Counted from the stretch's first letter, positions 22,871 through 32,982 are shown. The stretch: 51,974 bases of DNA from a bacterium (GCA_005239955.1 SBAW01000024.1:1-51974), one strand, 5' to 3'. Made by a program: numbers and translations. Notes: generated from the sequence alone by a model not told the origin.

Positions 22871-25800
22871 TTAGTTCGTCGAGGTGAGGGAGACCGAACC
22901 CATGCTTGAGCTCGGGAGACCCTGAACCTGGTAACCGTTGGTGAAGTCGAGATCGTAGATCGTGTTCGCCGTTGTCGTTGAGATCGGCGACCAGATGAAG
23001 TCGTCGTTCGTGTCAGCGTCAACACCAGCGGGGATACCTCCCGTCGTCGCCGTCATGTTCATGAGCGTCGAAGCGTTTACCGGGAAGGCTGCATCGCCGA
23101 GGAGATCAACAGTGACCGTCTCAGAACCCGAGGCCGTCTCCGTGCGGTTCACGGTTGCCTGGAGTTCGAAGTAGCGCGTTGAGCCCTTCGGAATGATGTA
23201 GGTCGTCGTTGCCGACGCCTTATCCATGTACACCTCAATCACGACTGGGCGAAGCGCATCTGCCAGAGCGTCTGCGTTCACACCCAAACCGTTGATGTAG
23301 TTGTTGGCGTTGAGAAGACCCGTTGACGAGAACGTCGTGTCAGCCTGGCTGAAACCAGAGTCCGTGTAGGCGTAGAGGCCGTACGCAGACGTGGTTGCAG
23401 AACAGATCGAACAGGTCGTTGACGGGATATCGAAGGTCACTTTGAAGAGTGAGACATCGTTATCCACGGCCGTTACCTTGAAGCGGTAGAGCTTCTTGTT
23501 CGAGCCGTCAGTGAGAAGCGTCGACGAGAGATCCAACTTCGCGAGGACTGGGTAGCCCCTCATGATGCGGACTCCGGACGATGCGCTGTCGCTGGCTGCT
23601 GGCGTGACGTTGCTGCCTGAGGAAACACCGACACCGTAGTTACCGTTCGTGCCCTCGTTGTCACCGTCGTAGTCAACGACCAGAAGGTCGCCGGAGGCGG
23701 TGAGAGGACCAGAAGCGGTAATGGCGGCGATATCACCCTTGATGACGAGGACTTTCGAACCATTCTTGAGGACCCGGAAGGCGCCAGAAGCGATGGCCGA
23801 AGAAGTCGCGTTGTCACCGGTTGGGAAGACTGCGGTACCAATCAAGGTTCCTGCCTCGTCGTAGAGCTTCACTTCGCGGTTGACGAGGTCAACCGGCGTG
23901 TTTGAAGCAACGCTCGAAAGCTGGAGAGCAACTTGACGGATATCAATGTCTTCGTTGGTTGCCGAGTACTTGATGCGCGCGAGTTCAACCCCCGTCGTGC
24001 CAGAAGATACGATCTTGTAGCCTGGGCTGTTTGCATCAAGCGCTGGGGTGAGAGATCCACCAGAAGCTGCGGTCATGATCTGACCGGAACCGTCGGTGAA
24101 GGTCTCTGCAATGGTGGTACCGCTCGTGAGGCCCGAGACTCCCGTGAAGGAGCTGTTCTGGCCTGCGTCGATACCCCACCAGTAGGTACCCGTTGCACCG
24201 GAGCGAAGATCACACTTCATTGAGAAGGTCTTCGAGGTGCCCTTCGGGATCGTCACACCCGCACCACTGAAGGTGAGCGTCGTTGAGGACGCCGTGTCAG
24301 AGGTTGATGGGTTGAGCGTGTTGCTGTCGTTGAGGACCGTGGTGCCATCGTACATCTTGCAGTTCGTGAGGTCCGTGCGCGTACCGCTCGTGTCGTAGTA
24401 GAGCGGAACCGACGTGATGCGGACATCCTCACCGGAGCTCGTAGCGTCGAAGATGTAGCGAGCGAACTCAAACTGCGATGAACCGGCAATAACGGTCTGT
24501 GCGATCGGCACCGAGGAGACTGACACCGTGAGGGCGCCAGCTTTGACCGTCATCGTCGGACCGGTAAGGACCGAAGATGGCGTTGGTGTGATCGTGTTGC
24601 CTGTTACCTGGCCGGTAACGGAGGTCCAGCCTGAACCCGGCGTCGTCGACGCGGCGATTGTGTCGTTCGTGTCGAAGTCGCTGGAGAGTTTGGCCTTGAG
24701 CGTCACATTCGTGACACCAACCGGGAAGGTAACCGTGTCGGTGAAGGTCAGCGTGCCGTTAACGGCGTCAACGCCACCGTCGCCTGCGTCTTTTGGACCG
24801 GCGAGAACGGTACCATTTTGGTCAACCAAGGAGACGTTCGTCACGTCTGCGTAGGTGACTGCGGAGCCTGAAGATTCTACGTGGTAGAGGTTGAACACCA
24901 TGGAGGCGACCGAAATCGGCTCGCCTTTGACGTCAACCGCAAACCCCGCGATTGTCTGGTTGTTCTGATTTGACGAGATGTTCTGGGCGGAGACACCGGT
25001 CCAGACGGAAACCGTCATGGAACCAGTCGAAACCGTGACCTGGAACGCATCGTAGTAGTAGTCGTCAGCGTTGTTGACTGCGCCGCTATCGGCAGACGCC
25101 GCAGAGCTCGCGAGCCCGGCCGTAATGCCGTAGCCGAAGGTTTCGCCGACCATGTAGATGTCGGTTCGCTTCGCGATGTCGAAGTCTACCGTGCGACCTG
25201 AGCCAGAAACGATGTCGCCCTTGATCGTGATGTCCTTGCTGGCGCCCTTATCAATGAGGATACCGTTACCGGGGAAGACTGTTGTGTAGTACTTGCCATC
25301 TGCCGAGACAACCGTGTCGTACGACGTGCCATCAACCGTCGTCTTGACGTTTTTGATGTCGTTGTTGGCAGAGGCGGAGCCTGTCTGGTTCCAGCGGATC
25401 GACTTGAGAAGAATCTTCTCAGCCGAGCCGGCCGTGAGCTTGATTGACGAGAAGTTGTAGTTCAGCGTACCAACTTCCTTGGTTTGTGATGCACCAGGAT
25501 CAAGCGCGCCGCGCGCAGCCGTTACCGAGCCAAGCGTGAGCGTTGTGTTGATCGTGTGGTTCGCACCGACGATCGGAAGTGACCCAACGACTGACGCCGA
25601 GGCATTGACCGCGACAACAGACATGGACATGACCGCACCAGCTTCATCGCCCGATGACGAGCGATTGACCGCGATCGTAAAGGTTTTCGATGTACCCTTT
25701 GCAATCGTGACTGGCTCACCGACCGTAGTCTGGTGATTGCTATTAAGCGTGCGAGTCACGCCGATCTGAGTACCGTTCTCATCGAGAAGCATGACGCCTG

Positions 25801-26419
25801 AGACGTTGCCGTCTGAAGCGAGGCCGGTGCGCTCGGCGACGACGCTGTTGAGCGTCACATCGCCGTCAGCACCTGCGGTAACCGTGAAGCGAGTGAACGG
25901 AACGCGTGTCGCACCGCGAGGCGCGATCGAGTTCGCCGGCTGGCTAGCCGCTGTGACCGTGAGGCTCGTGCCTGCCGACGGAGTCGGAGTCGGGCCCGGA
26001 GTCGGGGTCGGAGACGCCGTCGAGCAGAGGCTGTTTGCCTTTGCGCGGGACGATGCGAAGAAGTTACCGGTACCAAGTGAAAGGCCAACCGGTGTCAGGA
26101 TGTCTGCAGTGTATTTCTGCTGGAATTTGATGACGGCTGCTTTGGTGAGACCACCGAAGTAGCTCGTCTCGCCTCCCGGAGAACCGGCGCCGGAGGCAGC
26201 AACCTGCGTATCCGACATCGTGTTGAGGAACTGCTGGAGCGCTTTGACATCAGCACCCGTTGAACCCTGTCGGAGATTTACCGAGAAGGTGTAGGGGCAC
26301 GGAGATGCCGCTTCCGCCGTCGTGGTGAAAACACCACCGACAAGCGTGAGCGCAACAGCAACACCCACTGCGACCGCCGCGAACTTGAAGGCGGACGTGT
26401 GTGTAATGCTAAGACTCAT
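22871..26419 (-). CDS. Large secreted surface protein with peptidoglycan-binding domain (S-layer-like)
   Basis: An 1182-aa exported protein. A signal peptide covers about residues 1-38 (hydrophobic AAVAVGVAVALTLVGGVFTT, cleavage near AEA-A). Residues 45-120 form a peptidoglycan-binding module (LRQGSTGADVKALQQFL ... AVIKFQQKY). A Pro/Thr-rich linker (SPTPTPGPTPTPSAG) follows, then about 1000 residues of Ser/Thr/Gly-rich beta-sandwich repeats in which phrases such as GTSKTFTI, GASKDITIKGDI and GSTRYFELQA recur. There is no C-terminal membrane helix, so the wall domain is the likely anchor. Codon use is markedly more biased (GTC, ATC, GAC, AAC) than in neighbouring genes, as in very highly expressed genes. 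It has its own terminator and a long upstream region. The likely role is the main cell-surface or S-layer protein. Confidence 0.85.
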   Translation of the reverse strand: MSLSITHTSAFKFAAVAVGVAVALTLVGGVFTTTAEAASPCPYTFSVNLRQGSTGADVKALQQFLNTMSDTQVAASGAGSPGGETSYFGGLTKAAVIKFQQKYTADILTPVGLSLGTGNFFASSRAKANSLCSTASPTPTPGPTPTPSAGTSLTVTAASQPANSIAPRGATRVPFTRFTVTAGADGDVTLNSVVAERTGLASDGNVSGVMLLDENGTQIGVTRTLNSNHQTTVGEPVTIAKGTSKTFTIAVNRSSSGDEAGAVMSMSVVAVNASASVVGSLPIVGANHTINTTLTLGSVTAARGALDPGASQTKEVGTLNYNFSSIKLTAGSAEKILLKSIRWNQTGSASANNDIKNVKTTVDGTSYDTVVSADGKYYTTVFPGNGILIDKGASKDITIKGDIVSGSGRTVDFDIAKRTDIYMVGETFGYGITAGLASSAASADSGAVNNADDYYYDAFQVTVSTGSMTVSVWTGVSAQNISSNQNNQTIAGFAVDVKGEPISVASMVFNLYHVESSGSAVTYADVTNVSLVDQNGTVLAGPKDAGDGGVDAVNGTLTFTDTVTFPVGVTNVTLKAKLSSDFDTNDTIAASTTPGSGWTSVTGQVTGNTITPTPSSVLTGPTMTVKAGALTVSVSSVPIAQTVIAGSSQFEFARYIFDATSSGEDVRITSVPLYYDTSGTRTDLTNCKMYDGTTVLNDSNTLNPSTSDTASSTTLTFSGAGVTIPKGTSKTFSMKCDLRSGATGTYWWGIDAGQNSSFTGVSGLTSGTTIAETFTDGSGQIMTAASGGSLTPALDANSPGYKIVSSGTTGVELARIKYSATNEDIDIRQVALQLSSVASNTPVDLVNREVKLYDEAGTLIGTAVFPTGDNATSSAIASGAFRVLKNGSKVLVIKGDIAAITASGPLTASGDLLVVDYDGDNEGTNGNYGVGVSSGSNVTPAASDSASSGVRIMRGYPVLAKLDLSSTLLTDGSNKKLYRFKVTAVDNDVSLFKVTFDIPSTTCSICSATTSAYGLYAYTDSGFSQADTTFSSTGLLNANNYINGLGVNADALADALRPVVIEVYMDKASATTTYIIPKGSTRYFELQATVNRTETASGSETVTVDLLGDAAFPVNASTLMNMTATTGGIPAGVDADTNDDFIWSPISTTTANTIYDLDFTNGYQVQGLPSSSMGSVSLTSTN

Positions 26420-27228
26420 AATTGAGTATATGTGTAAGTTCTAATGCTAATGACTGATTCCGACAGATACCTGTCGGATGTAATGAACACGGGATTCTCG
26501 TTTGTTTCGACCATACGAGACTCGACGTGCTGTTTTTGGCTGATACAGAACGCGGGTTAGGCGCCTCAGCTTTTCTCCACCCTCCCACGCCACTCTTGTT
26601 ATCGACACGAGAAACGTGGGGCGAGTTTGCGTAAGTAATGACGGGAGTTTGACGTTACGGTTACATGAATCGGGACAGTGCTTCATTCCTCCCATGAGAG
26701 TTTCTGTTGACTGATATTCGCTATTGCCTAAACGAGCGAGGGTAATGAAAACTTGTTTTCATACCCCTGCGAGTAACGGCAATATGGAATTTCTTTTCCA
26801 TATTCAATTGTCAACGAGCGTTTCCGCCCTCCGCTTACGGAGTCCGGCTGCCCGCTTTTCACCCCCTAAAGGTTTGATGAAACGTTTCTGCTTCACCCCC
26901 TGTTTACGTATGTGATGAAGAGCAAGCGGGACACGACGCACGACAAACTGCCGCGCCGTGGGCTCCCGCCATTATACGAGGCAAAGACGGGCTCCAAAGG
27001 CGACCGTGTGGATAAGGTTTTTTATGCCTGAGGCATAAGAGACCTTTGTGCTATCGCTTGTTGGGGAAATGAAAGCCTGCTTTCATTTCCCCCGCACAGC
27101 TCAGACAATAACAAACAGGCAGGAAAGGCCTTGGGGAGGCCCTTTTGCATGTTCCACACGTATCGGCACAGTACGAAAAAAGGGGCCAATCGTCAATTTT
27201 TTGGCCATATATATTGGTTTTGTCTAGA
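26420..27228. other. Long non-coding region upstream of the surface-protein gene
   Basis: About 810 bases with no convincing gene (three frames of 63-94 codons have neither ribosome-binding sites nor protein-like composition). It contains a TATAAT on the minus strand (26978-26973) with a poor -35. It also has hairpins TATCGACACGAG-type near 26600, GGTAATGAAAACttGTTTTCATACC near 26742-26766, ATGGAATTTCTTTTCCAT near 26783-26802 and a perfect 14-bp stem at 27063-27092, plus the repeat AGGGGGTGAA twice near 26865-26905. If the TATAAT is used, the surface-protein mRNA has a leader of roughly 550 bases. Confidence 0.55.
27063..27092 (-). terminator. Hairpin downstream of the HTH gene
   Basis: Perfect 14-bp stem GGGGAAATGAAAGC / GCTTTCATTTCCCC with a 2-base loop, about 140 bases past the stop of the minus-strand HTH gene. 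No long T-tract follows. Confidence 0.4.
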
Positions 27229-28110
27229 TTAGGCTGTTTTGGCGAGGCTATATTGGCTCCAGCGACGCTCACCTTCCCTTTTGAGAGTCCCCCGAGAGAC
27301 AAGGTCCGCAAGGAGCCTCTGGATCGTCTTTTCACTACACCCAGGGATGCCGTGAGCTATTTCCTTAATTCCGAGAGGCCCCTTCTCCCCAACAATCTTC
27401 AAAATGGTTACTTCTCGATTTTTCTTTTCAGAATGTCCTTTTTCCGGGAACTCAGAGGGATGCTTTTCAAGGACACTTTTGGGGGTTTTATAGGACACCT
27501 GTTCGGGATTTGTATGGAGCCTCCCTCTGATGACAGGAGCCTCACTTCTTGAGGGGGATTGTGGGTTACGTACTCCGGTGCTTGAAATATAGAAATTCGA
27601 ATGGCTCGAAGAAGAAGTGCCCGGTATAGGTTCCATTCGGACCGAAAGGAGTTCGGGGGAAAGAATCTCCTCAGATGCTTCTCCTCCGGTAACTAACAGA
27701 AGATTTCGAAGCAGGTTCTCATACTCTTTTTCAAGGAGCGTAAAATTCATCCGGGAGGCACCTGGATTTGTCAAGGCAATACGACATAAAGAGCTTATTT
27801 CTTGGACTATTGCCAAAGCGTCCTGCCGTCGCTCATCCACCCCCATCCTCGAACGGAGGGCAAGTACAAAATCAAGAATGAGGGAGAGCGCAGAAAGCGA
27901 AGAATGACGAAGGTTCTGTTTGAGTGGATTTGATTCAGGAACAAGCTCGGTAACAAGAAAGACTGCACTCGCGAGCTTTTCTGCCTTTGCGTAAACAAAA
28001 TAAAGCTTCCGGGAACTAGAGAAAAGACTGGCCTCCAGTGATTTATAAAGGACAAGATCCTTATCGGACTTTTGTTCATTCTTGGCGCTGCTTGTGTCCT
28101 TTATATCCAT
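27229..28110 (-). CDS. Winged-helix DNA-binding protein with long N-terminal helical domain
   Basis: A 293-aa soluble protein. Residues 15-160 are helical (YKSLEASLFSSSRKLYFVYAKAEKLASAVFLVTELV ... LALRSRMGVDERRQDALAIVQEISSLC), resembling the four-helix-type module found in several CPR hypothetical proteins. A low-complexity Ser/Pro linker spans about 165-225. The C-terminus is a DeoR-type winged helix (REVTILKIVGEKGPLGIKEIAHGIPGCSEKTIQRLLADLVSRGTLKREGERRWSQYSL). A 21-bp palindrome and two direct repeats sit at its start, suggesting it represses itself. Divergent from ftsK with a 170-bp shared region, so it may also affect ftsK. The target is unknown. Confidence 0.75.
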   Translation of the reverse strand: MDIKDTSSAKNEQKSDKDLVLYKSLEASLFSSSRKLYFVYAKAEKLASAVFLVTELVPESNPLKQNLRHSSLSALSLILDFVLALRSRMGVDERRQDALAIVQEISSLCRIALTNPGASRMNFTLLEKEYENLLRNLLLVTGGEASEEILSPELLSVRMEPIPGTSSSSHSNFYISSTGVRNPQSPSRSEAPVIRGRLHTNPEQVSYKTPKSVLEKHPSEFPEKGHSEKKNREVTILKIVGEKGPLGIKEIAHGIPGCSEKTIQRLLADLVSRGTLKREGERRWSQYSLAKTA

Positions 28111-28124
28111 TTTGTCCTTTATAA

Positions 28125-28145
28125 GTCCTTGAGAAATTCAAGGAC
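28125..28145. promoter_or_regulatory. Operator-like palindrome upstream of the HTH gene
   Basis: GTCCTTGA-gaaat-TCAAGGAC is perfect over its 8-bp arms, 15 bases upstream of the start. TGTCCTTTATA occurs twice beside it (28095-28105 and 28113-28123), and TATATAAGGGAC lies just beyond. This is the arrangement expected of an autoregulated HTH gene. Confidence 0.45.
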
Positions 28146-28281
28146 GTTTTGTCGGACAATTATATAAGGGACATTGCGCTCCGCAATACATTTCCTCATT
28201 AGGGAACAGCAAAAAACGAAGCGCAATACAGGCCTCGTTTCTGCCTCGTGACCTGCCGGCCCATGATAGTATTCCCTTGAC

Positions 28282-30435
28282 ATGGCAAAGAGACGACGAG
28301 GCAGAGAGGAATCAGCTTTAGAGAAACTATCGGCAGGCATAGGGTCAGAGACCGGACGCACCATACTCGCTATCTTCTTTTTCGTTGCCGGCATCTTCCT
28401 TACGCTCGGAGCATTTGGCGTTGCGGGGGTAGGCGGCGCCGCTACCTATAGCCTCCTCACGAGCGCGGTCGGGGTGGGGTATTTCCTCCTCCCTCTTTTC
28501 TCCCTTGGCGCCTCGATTCTCCTCATCCGGAACACGACTGCGGGGATTGGGAAGCTCAAAACCATTATGGGCATACTTGCACTCCTCGGAACCCTCGGGC
28601 TCTTGGGACTATTCAGTTCCCAAGGCGGCATCGTAGGAGACGCTATTGCAGCGCCGCTTGAGGGACTTTTTGATTTCTATGCCTCCCTCCTTCTTTTGGT
28701 AGCGACCGTGACCATTGCCCTTCTCATTCTCTTTGACGCCTCCCTTCCCCCAGAACTTTTTGCACTCCTCCAAAGCATGTTTACGAGACGAAAAGACAAA
28801 GAACGCGAAATAAAAATTACGGGCGCTCCAGAGGATAGTGAGGAAGCCGTTGATGACGAAGAGTTCGTCGACGATGAAACGGAGAACGATGACGAGGAGC
28901 CGCAGATTGCCGAGCCTCGTCCCCTTAAAAAGCCGATCATTATTTCCGGTAATGTGGGAGCGTACACTCCCCCTCCCCTCTCGCTCCTTGAACGCGATCG
29001 CGGCAAACCGGGAGTGGGCGATATTAAAGCAAACGCCAACATCATTAAACGCGCGCTCCAAAACTTTGGCATTGACGTAGAAATGGATGAGATATCGATT
29101 GGTCCCTCCGTCACACGGTACGCCATAAAACCGGCAGAAGGTGTGCGGCTTTCAAAAATTGTCTCGCTCCAAAACAATCTCGAACTCGCACTTGCCGCTC
29201 ACCCGGTGCGCATTGAGGCGCCTATTCCGGGGAAATCGCTCGTTGGTATCGAAGTTCCCAATTCGACAAAGGTTACGGTCGGACTTGCGAATATGTTTGA
29301 GGCCGTCGACTTCCAAAATGCACCAAAGCCCCTCACGGTTGCTCTTGGTCGGGATATCGGGGGGGCTTCTCATTTCGCCAATCTCGCAAAGATGCCGCAT
29401 ATGCTCATTGCTGGTGCGACTGGTTCAGGCAAATCAGTTGCTATCCACGTCATCATTAATTCCCTCCTCTTTCGCAATTCCCCCGAGGCACTTCGGTTTA
29501 TTATGATTGATCCTAAGCGTGTTGAATTAACGCTCTACAATAAAATCCCCCACCTCCTCACCCCGGTCGTCACTGATGCCAAAAAGGCCATCCTCGCACT
29601 GAAGTGGGCCGCGAAAGAAATGGACCGACGCTACGACATTCTCGAAGCCGAATCCGTGCGTGACATTGAGTCCTACCACACCAATGTCTATATTCCCGCA
29701 ACAAAAAAAGGCACCAAGGGGGATGAGAAAGAGCGTGCGCCTGAACCCCTCCCCTACATTGTCATTATTATTGATGAGCTCGCTGACATTATGCAGGCCT
29801 ACCCGCGGGAATTGGAGGCAGCGATAGTGCGTCTTGCGCAAATGAGTCGTGCGGTCGGCATTCATCTCCTCCTGTCAACACAGCGCCCGTCAGTGAATGT
29901 CATAACGGGTCTCATCAAAGCAAATATTCCTGCCCGTGTGGCGCTTCAGGTAGCATCTCAAATTGACTCGCGTACCATCCTTGACGGCAGCGGCGCAGAA
30001 AAGCTTCTGGGGGCTGGTGACATGCTCTATCTCTCAGGCGATATGGCAAAGCCGACACGCCTCCAGTCTCCCTACATTGGCGAAACAGAGGTGAAGAAAG
30101 TGGTGCAATTCATTGCGTCACATAACGATCCGGAACTCCCCAGCGACCTGGGGTTCACGGGTAGCAATGAATCGTCGTCGGTATCTGACGAAATGTTTTC
30201 CGACGTGGGAGAGGGGGACGACGACGAGCTTTATGAAGAGGCGCGCAAGGTAGTCATGGAGGCGGGGCGCGCATCAACATCCTACATTCAACGAAAACTT
30301 CGGGTTGGTTACGCACGCGCGGCACGTCTTATGGATATGCTTGAGGAGCGCGGCGTTATTGGGCCCCAAGACGGCGCACGACCGCGCGAAGTGGTGCAGG
30401 GCGGCGTGCCTACCGACGAGTCTGTATCAACATGA
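28282..30435 (+). CDS. ftsK: DNA translocase FtsK/SpoIIIE
   Basis: Pumps DNA through the closing septum and helps resolve chromosome dimers. The 717-aa protein has about four N-terminal membrane helices (residues 30-160), an acidic linker (DEEFVDDETENDDEEP near 193-208), and the alpha/beta motor with Walker A GATGSGKSV (about 382-390). Walker B is PYIVIIIDELADIM and the motif LLLSTQRPSVNVITG follows. A gamma winged helix (YEEARKVVMEAGRASTSYIQRKLRVGYARAARLMDMLEERG) at about 652-693 reads DNA polarity signals. The linker is much shorter than in E. coli. The stop overlaps the next gene by four bases (ATGA). Confidence 0.96.
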   Translation: MAKRRRGREESALEKLSAGIGSETGRTILAIFFFVAGIFLTLGAFGVAGVGGAATYSLLTSAVGVGYFLLPLFSLGASILLIRNTTAGIGKLKTIMGILALLGTLGLLGLFSSQGGIVGDAIAAPLEGLFDFYASLLLLVATVTIALLILFDASLPPELFALLQSMFTRRKDKEREIKITGAPEDSEEAVDDEEFVDDETENDDEEPQIAEPRPLKKPIIISGNVGAYTPPPLSLLERDRGKPGVGDIKANANIIKRALQNFGIDVEMDEISIGPSVTRYAIKPAEGVRLSKIVSLQNNLELALAAHPVRIEAPIPGKSLVGIEVPNSTKVTVGLANMFEAVDFQNAPKPLTVALGRDIGGASHFANLAKMPHMLIAGATGSGKSVAIHVIINSLLFRNSPEALRFIMIDPKRVELTLYNKIPHLLTPVVTDAKKAILALKWAAKEMDRRYDILEAESVRDIESYHTNVYIPATKKGTKGDEKERAPEPLPYIVIIIDELADIMQAYPRELEAAIVRLAQMSRAVGIHLLLSTQRPSVNVITGLIKANIPARVALQVASQIDSRTILDGSGAEKLLGAGDMLYLSGDMAKPTRLQSPYIGETEVKKVVQFIASHNDPELPSDLGFTGSNESSSVSDEMFSDVGEGDDDELYEEARKVVMEAGRASTSYIQRKLRVGYARAARLMDMLEERGVIGPQDGARPREVVQGGVPTDESVST

Positions 30436-30788
30436 AGCGCTTTCCTGCCCGGTGGTACGCCGGCATGGCGGCTATCATTCTCTTTGGCACTGGATTGGTG
30501 GTATATACCGGCATTAAGGCAGGCCCGCTTCTCCGGGGTCCGCAAATTACCGTTACTTCCCCTGCCCCCGGAGCAGTTAGTAGTGGGGGGCGCGTTGCCG
30601 TCATTGGTACAGCTGAGAATGTCTCCTACTTGACGCTTAGTGGCCGTCAAATATTTGTCGACGAGCGGGGCATTTTTAACGAAGTAGTCCTGGTGCCATG
30701 GGGGTATACTATACTTGAGATTGTCGGAAGCGATCGGTTCGGACGAGAGACGAGAGAGTATGCAGAGATAGTCAGAAAATCAGAGTAA
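30432..30788 (+). CDS. Small membrane-anchored protein with Ig-like domain
   Basis: The 118-aa product has a basic start, one membrane helix ([21 protein letters not shown], about residues 8-28) and an exterior beta-sandwich of about 80 residues ([53 protein letters not shown]). The latter resembles the glucodextranase-B / bacterial Ig-like modules of exported proteins. Its ATG overlaps the ftsK stop, and recA starts 16 bases after its stop, so it belongs to an ftsK-recA transcript. A link to division or wall growth is suggested only by this position. Confidence 0.75.
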   Translation: MKRFPARWYAGMAAIILFGTGLVVYTGIKAGPLLRGPQITVTSPAPGAVSSGGRVAVIGTAENVSYLTLSGRQIFVDERGIFNEVVLVPWGYTILEIVGSDRFGRETREYAEIVRKSE

Positions 30789-30804
30789 TCAGAATAAAAA
30801 AATT

Positions 30805-31863
30805 ATGGCAAAAAAAGATACGACCAAAGGTGAAGGAGGCAGTGTATCTCCGGCAGCGATTGAAGCGGCACTGCGGCAAATAAAAACAAAATTCGGCGAG
30901 GAAGCTATTATGAAGCTCGGCGAGCGACCAAAAGTCGCGGTGGGGGCCATCCCCACGGGCTCTATTGGTCTTGATTGGGCCTTGGGTATTGGCGGATTCC
31001 CCCGTGGTCGCATTATTGAAATTTTTGGGCCAGAATCATCCGGGAAAACAACGCTGGCCCTTCATGCAGTTGCGGAAGCACAAAAAGCGGGAGGTATTTG
31101 TGCCTATGTCGATGCCGAGCATGCGCTTGACCCTGACTACGCAAAACGTTTGGGGGTAAAAACAGATGATCTCCTTGTTTCGCAACCTGATACCGGCGAG
31201 CAAGCGCTTGAAATTGTTGAATCACTCGTGCGAAGCGGTAAGGTAGACATTATTGTTATTGACTCGGTTGCCGCCCTCACGCCAAAAGATGAAATCGAGG
31301 GAGAGATGGGGTCGTTTCATGTGGGAAAACAGGCGCGCCTCATGAGCCAAGCACTCCGGAAGTTGACCGCGATTGTTGCAAAAAGTAAAACCATCGTTAT
31401 TTTTATCAATCAAATTCGCATGCAAATTGGGGTCATGTTCGGCAACCCCGAAACGACGCCCGGCGGCAAAGCACTGAAGTTTTATACCTCGGTGCGGCTT
31501 GATATTCGCCGTATCGCTCAAATTAAGAAGGGGGATGAAATTATGGGTGGGCGTGTTCGCGTAAAAGTCGTTAAAAACAAAGTTGCGGCGCCTTTTAAGG
31601 TGACGGAGTTTGACCTCATGTACAACGAAGGAATATCGCGTGAAGGTGAACTTATTGCACTCGGTGAGAAACTGGGCGTCATTGAAAAATCAGGTAGTTC
31701 CTACTCCTTTGGAGAAGAAAAGCTTGGTCGCGGCTACGATGCCACCAGGGTGTACCTCCGTGAACACACCAAGACTGCCAATCAAATCCTCAAGGAAATC
31801 AGAAAGCGGCTCGAGGAAGGCGCGCCAGTTGTGGCGAGTAGTAGCTCCGAAGGAAGCGACTAG
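30805..31863 (+). CDS. recA: Recombinase RecA
   Basis: Forms filaments on single-stranded DNA for strand exchange and for the SOS and homologous-repair pathways. The 352-aa protein contains Walker [10 protein letters not shown], the conserved [20 protein letters not shown], Walker [12 protein letters not shown], loop L1/L2 regions ([53 protein letters not shown]) and a normal C-terminal domain. The stop codon overlaps the convergent membrane-protein gene by four bases (CTAG), leaving no room for a terminator. Nothing that looks like a LexA box was seen upstream; it is likely read from the ftsK promoter. Confidence 0.98.
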   Translation: MAKKDTTKGEGGSVSPAAIEAALRQIKTKFGEEAIMKLGERPKVAVGAIPTGSIGLDWALGIGGFPRGRIIEIFGPESSGKTTLALHAVAEAQKAGGICAYVDAEHALDPDYAKRLGVKTDDLLVSQPDTGEQALEIVESLVRSGKVDIIVIDSVAALTPKDEIEGEMGSFHVGKQARLMSQALRKLTAIVAKSKTIVIFINQIRMQIGVMFGNPETTPGGKALKFYTSVRLDIRRIAQIKKGDEIMGGRVRVKVVKNKVAAPFKVTEFDLMYNEGISREGELIALGEKLGVIEKSGSSYSFGEEKLGRGYDATRVYLREHTKTANQILKEIRKRLEEGAPVVASSSSEGSD

Positions 31864-32183
31864 CGCGTTGCGAGTACGCGCGTACGCGAAAGTGACTGAA
31901 GGTCGCGAACCATTAAGACGAAGGCGAGCGCAGCGGTTATAAGGAGAAGCTGCACCGACATTTCAGTATTGAGGACAGCGGACGCGGCAAAATCAAAGAG
32001 ACCAGTGATTCCTTTCACTCGAAGCGCATTTTCAACAATATGAGCGAGCGACACCGCAAAGGCCATCGCGCCAAGGGAAATCCCCAGAACGTATGCTTTA
32101 ATCGCGGTTGCCGAGTAGGCCTTCCGTAAAAGATAGACCGCGTATATACCCCCCATAATTTTGCTTCGCAGTGGCTGTTTCAT
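31860..32183 (-). CDS. Small membrane protein downstream of an ECF sigma factor (possible anti-sigma)
   Basis: The 107-aa product has three hydrophobic segments ([34 protein letters not shown] and [16 protein letters not shown]) and a basic N-terminus. It overlaps the stop of the upstream sigma-factor gene by four bases (ATGA), the usual arrangement of sigma/anti-sigma pairs. It lacks the zinc-binding H-x3-C-x2-C motif of ZAS anti-sigma factors, so the role is inferred only from position. Its 3' end overlaps the recA stop codon on the opposite strand. Confidence 0.65.
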   Translation of the reverse strand: MKQPLRSKIMGGIYAVYLLRKAYSATAIKAYVLGISLGAMAFAVSLAHIVENALRVKGITGLFDFAASAVLNTEMSVQLLLITAALAFVLMVRDLQSLSRTRVLATR

Positions 32184-32785
32184 AATGATGAATTGTTAGT
32201 AACCTTTCTAAACGCTTCTTTTGCCCGGTGAATGCGGGTCTTAATTGCCCCCACTGATCCCTTTTCTTTTTTGGCGATCTCCGCTTGCGAATAGTTCTCC
32301 AAAAAATGTAGGGCGAGTGCCTTACTCATGTGCTCGGGAATCTTTGAGAGCCCGCGCGCCACGAGATCGCCTACCTCACGCTTCTCTACCTCATCAATGG
32401 TATCGGGGAGGCTCTCATAGAACTCCGTATCAAGTACTACGGTTGCAGTACGATCGCGCTTCTTTTTCTTGTAGTGGGTAAGCGCCGTATTAATGAGGAT
32501 GCGGTACCCCCAGGACTTAAACGTCGCCCCTTCAACCTTTTTAAAGCGCTTCGCATTGAGATAGATCTTCGTGAATGCTTCCTGGACGATGTCTTCCGCC
32601 TCCGCTTCATCCTTAATAATGGAAAGTGCTTTGCGCAAAAACGCATCCTGATAGCGATCAAGGAGGAGCTCAAAATGGCGTGGATCCTCTAGGGAGCCGG
32701 CTAACACCTCTTCATCAGACCGCGTACTTTCCTCCGCGTTCTCCTCGAGTCGTAGATATTCCATTGCCGCAATCGTAGCTGCCAT
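32180..32785 (-). CDS. RNA polymerase sigma factor, ECF subfamily
   Basis: Directs RNA polymerase to a small set of promoters, often in envelope stress. Region 2 (FELLLDRYQDAFLRKALSIIKDEAEAEDIVQEAFTKIYLNAKRFK) and region 4 (LVARGLSKIPEHMSKALALHFLENYSQAEIAKKEKGSVGAIKTRIHRAKEAFRK) are clear, with no regions 1 or 3. The start is placed at the ATG at 32785 because AGGGGAGG lies just before it, although the spacing is short; MEYLRLEE seven codons on is an alternative. The protein is then 201 aa. The gene is coupled to the small membrane-protein gene below and diverges from efp, with about 200 bases between. Confidence 0.88.
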   Translation of the reverse strand: MAATIAAMEYLRLEENAEESTRSDEEVLAGSLEDPRHFELLLDRYQDAFLRKALSIIKDEAEAEDIVQEAFTKIYLNAKRFKKVEGATFKSWGYRILINTALTHYKKKKRDRTATVVLDTEFYESLPDTIDEVEKREVGDLVARGLSKIPEHMSKALALHFLENYSQAEIAKKEKGSVGAIKTRIHRAKEAFRKVTNNSSL

Positions 32786-32982
32786 TCCTCCCCTATGCAA
32801 CTGTAAAGGAACACAAAAGGTTGCAAAACCACTCTGTGTAGGTACAATGCAGCCAGAACTTCCGCGGTTGGATGCAGTTCGCGAAGGCGAGGAACAATAC
32901 CGTCGAGCAATACGTATCTGTATTGTGAGCGGTTTGTAACGATGCCGACAATGAAATGCGCCGACCACGGAAGTTCTTATTT

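Noticed and set aside
26820-26925. Possible fifth family-3 element (GCAGCCGGA, hairpin CTCCG/CGGAG, GGCGG)
   Set aside because: It lacks the GAGGYGGGG strand and does not follow a gene end; similarity may be chance.
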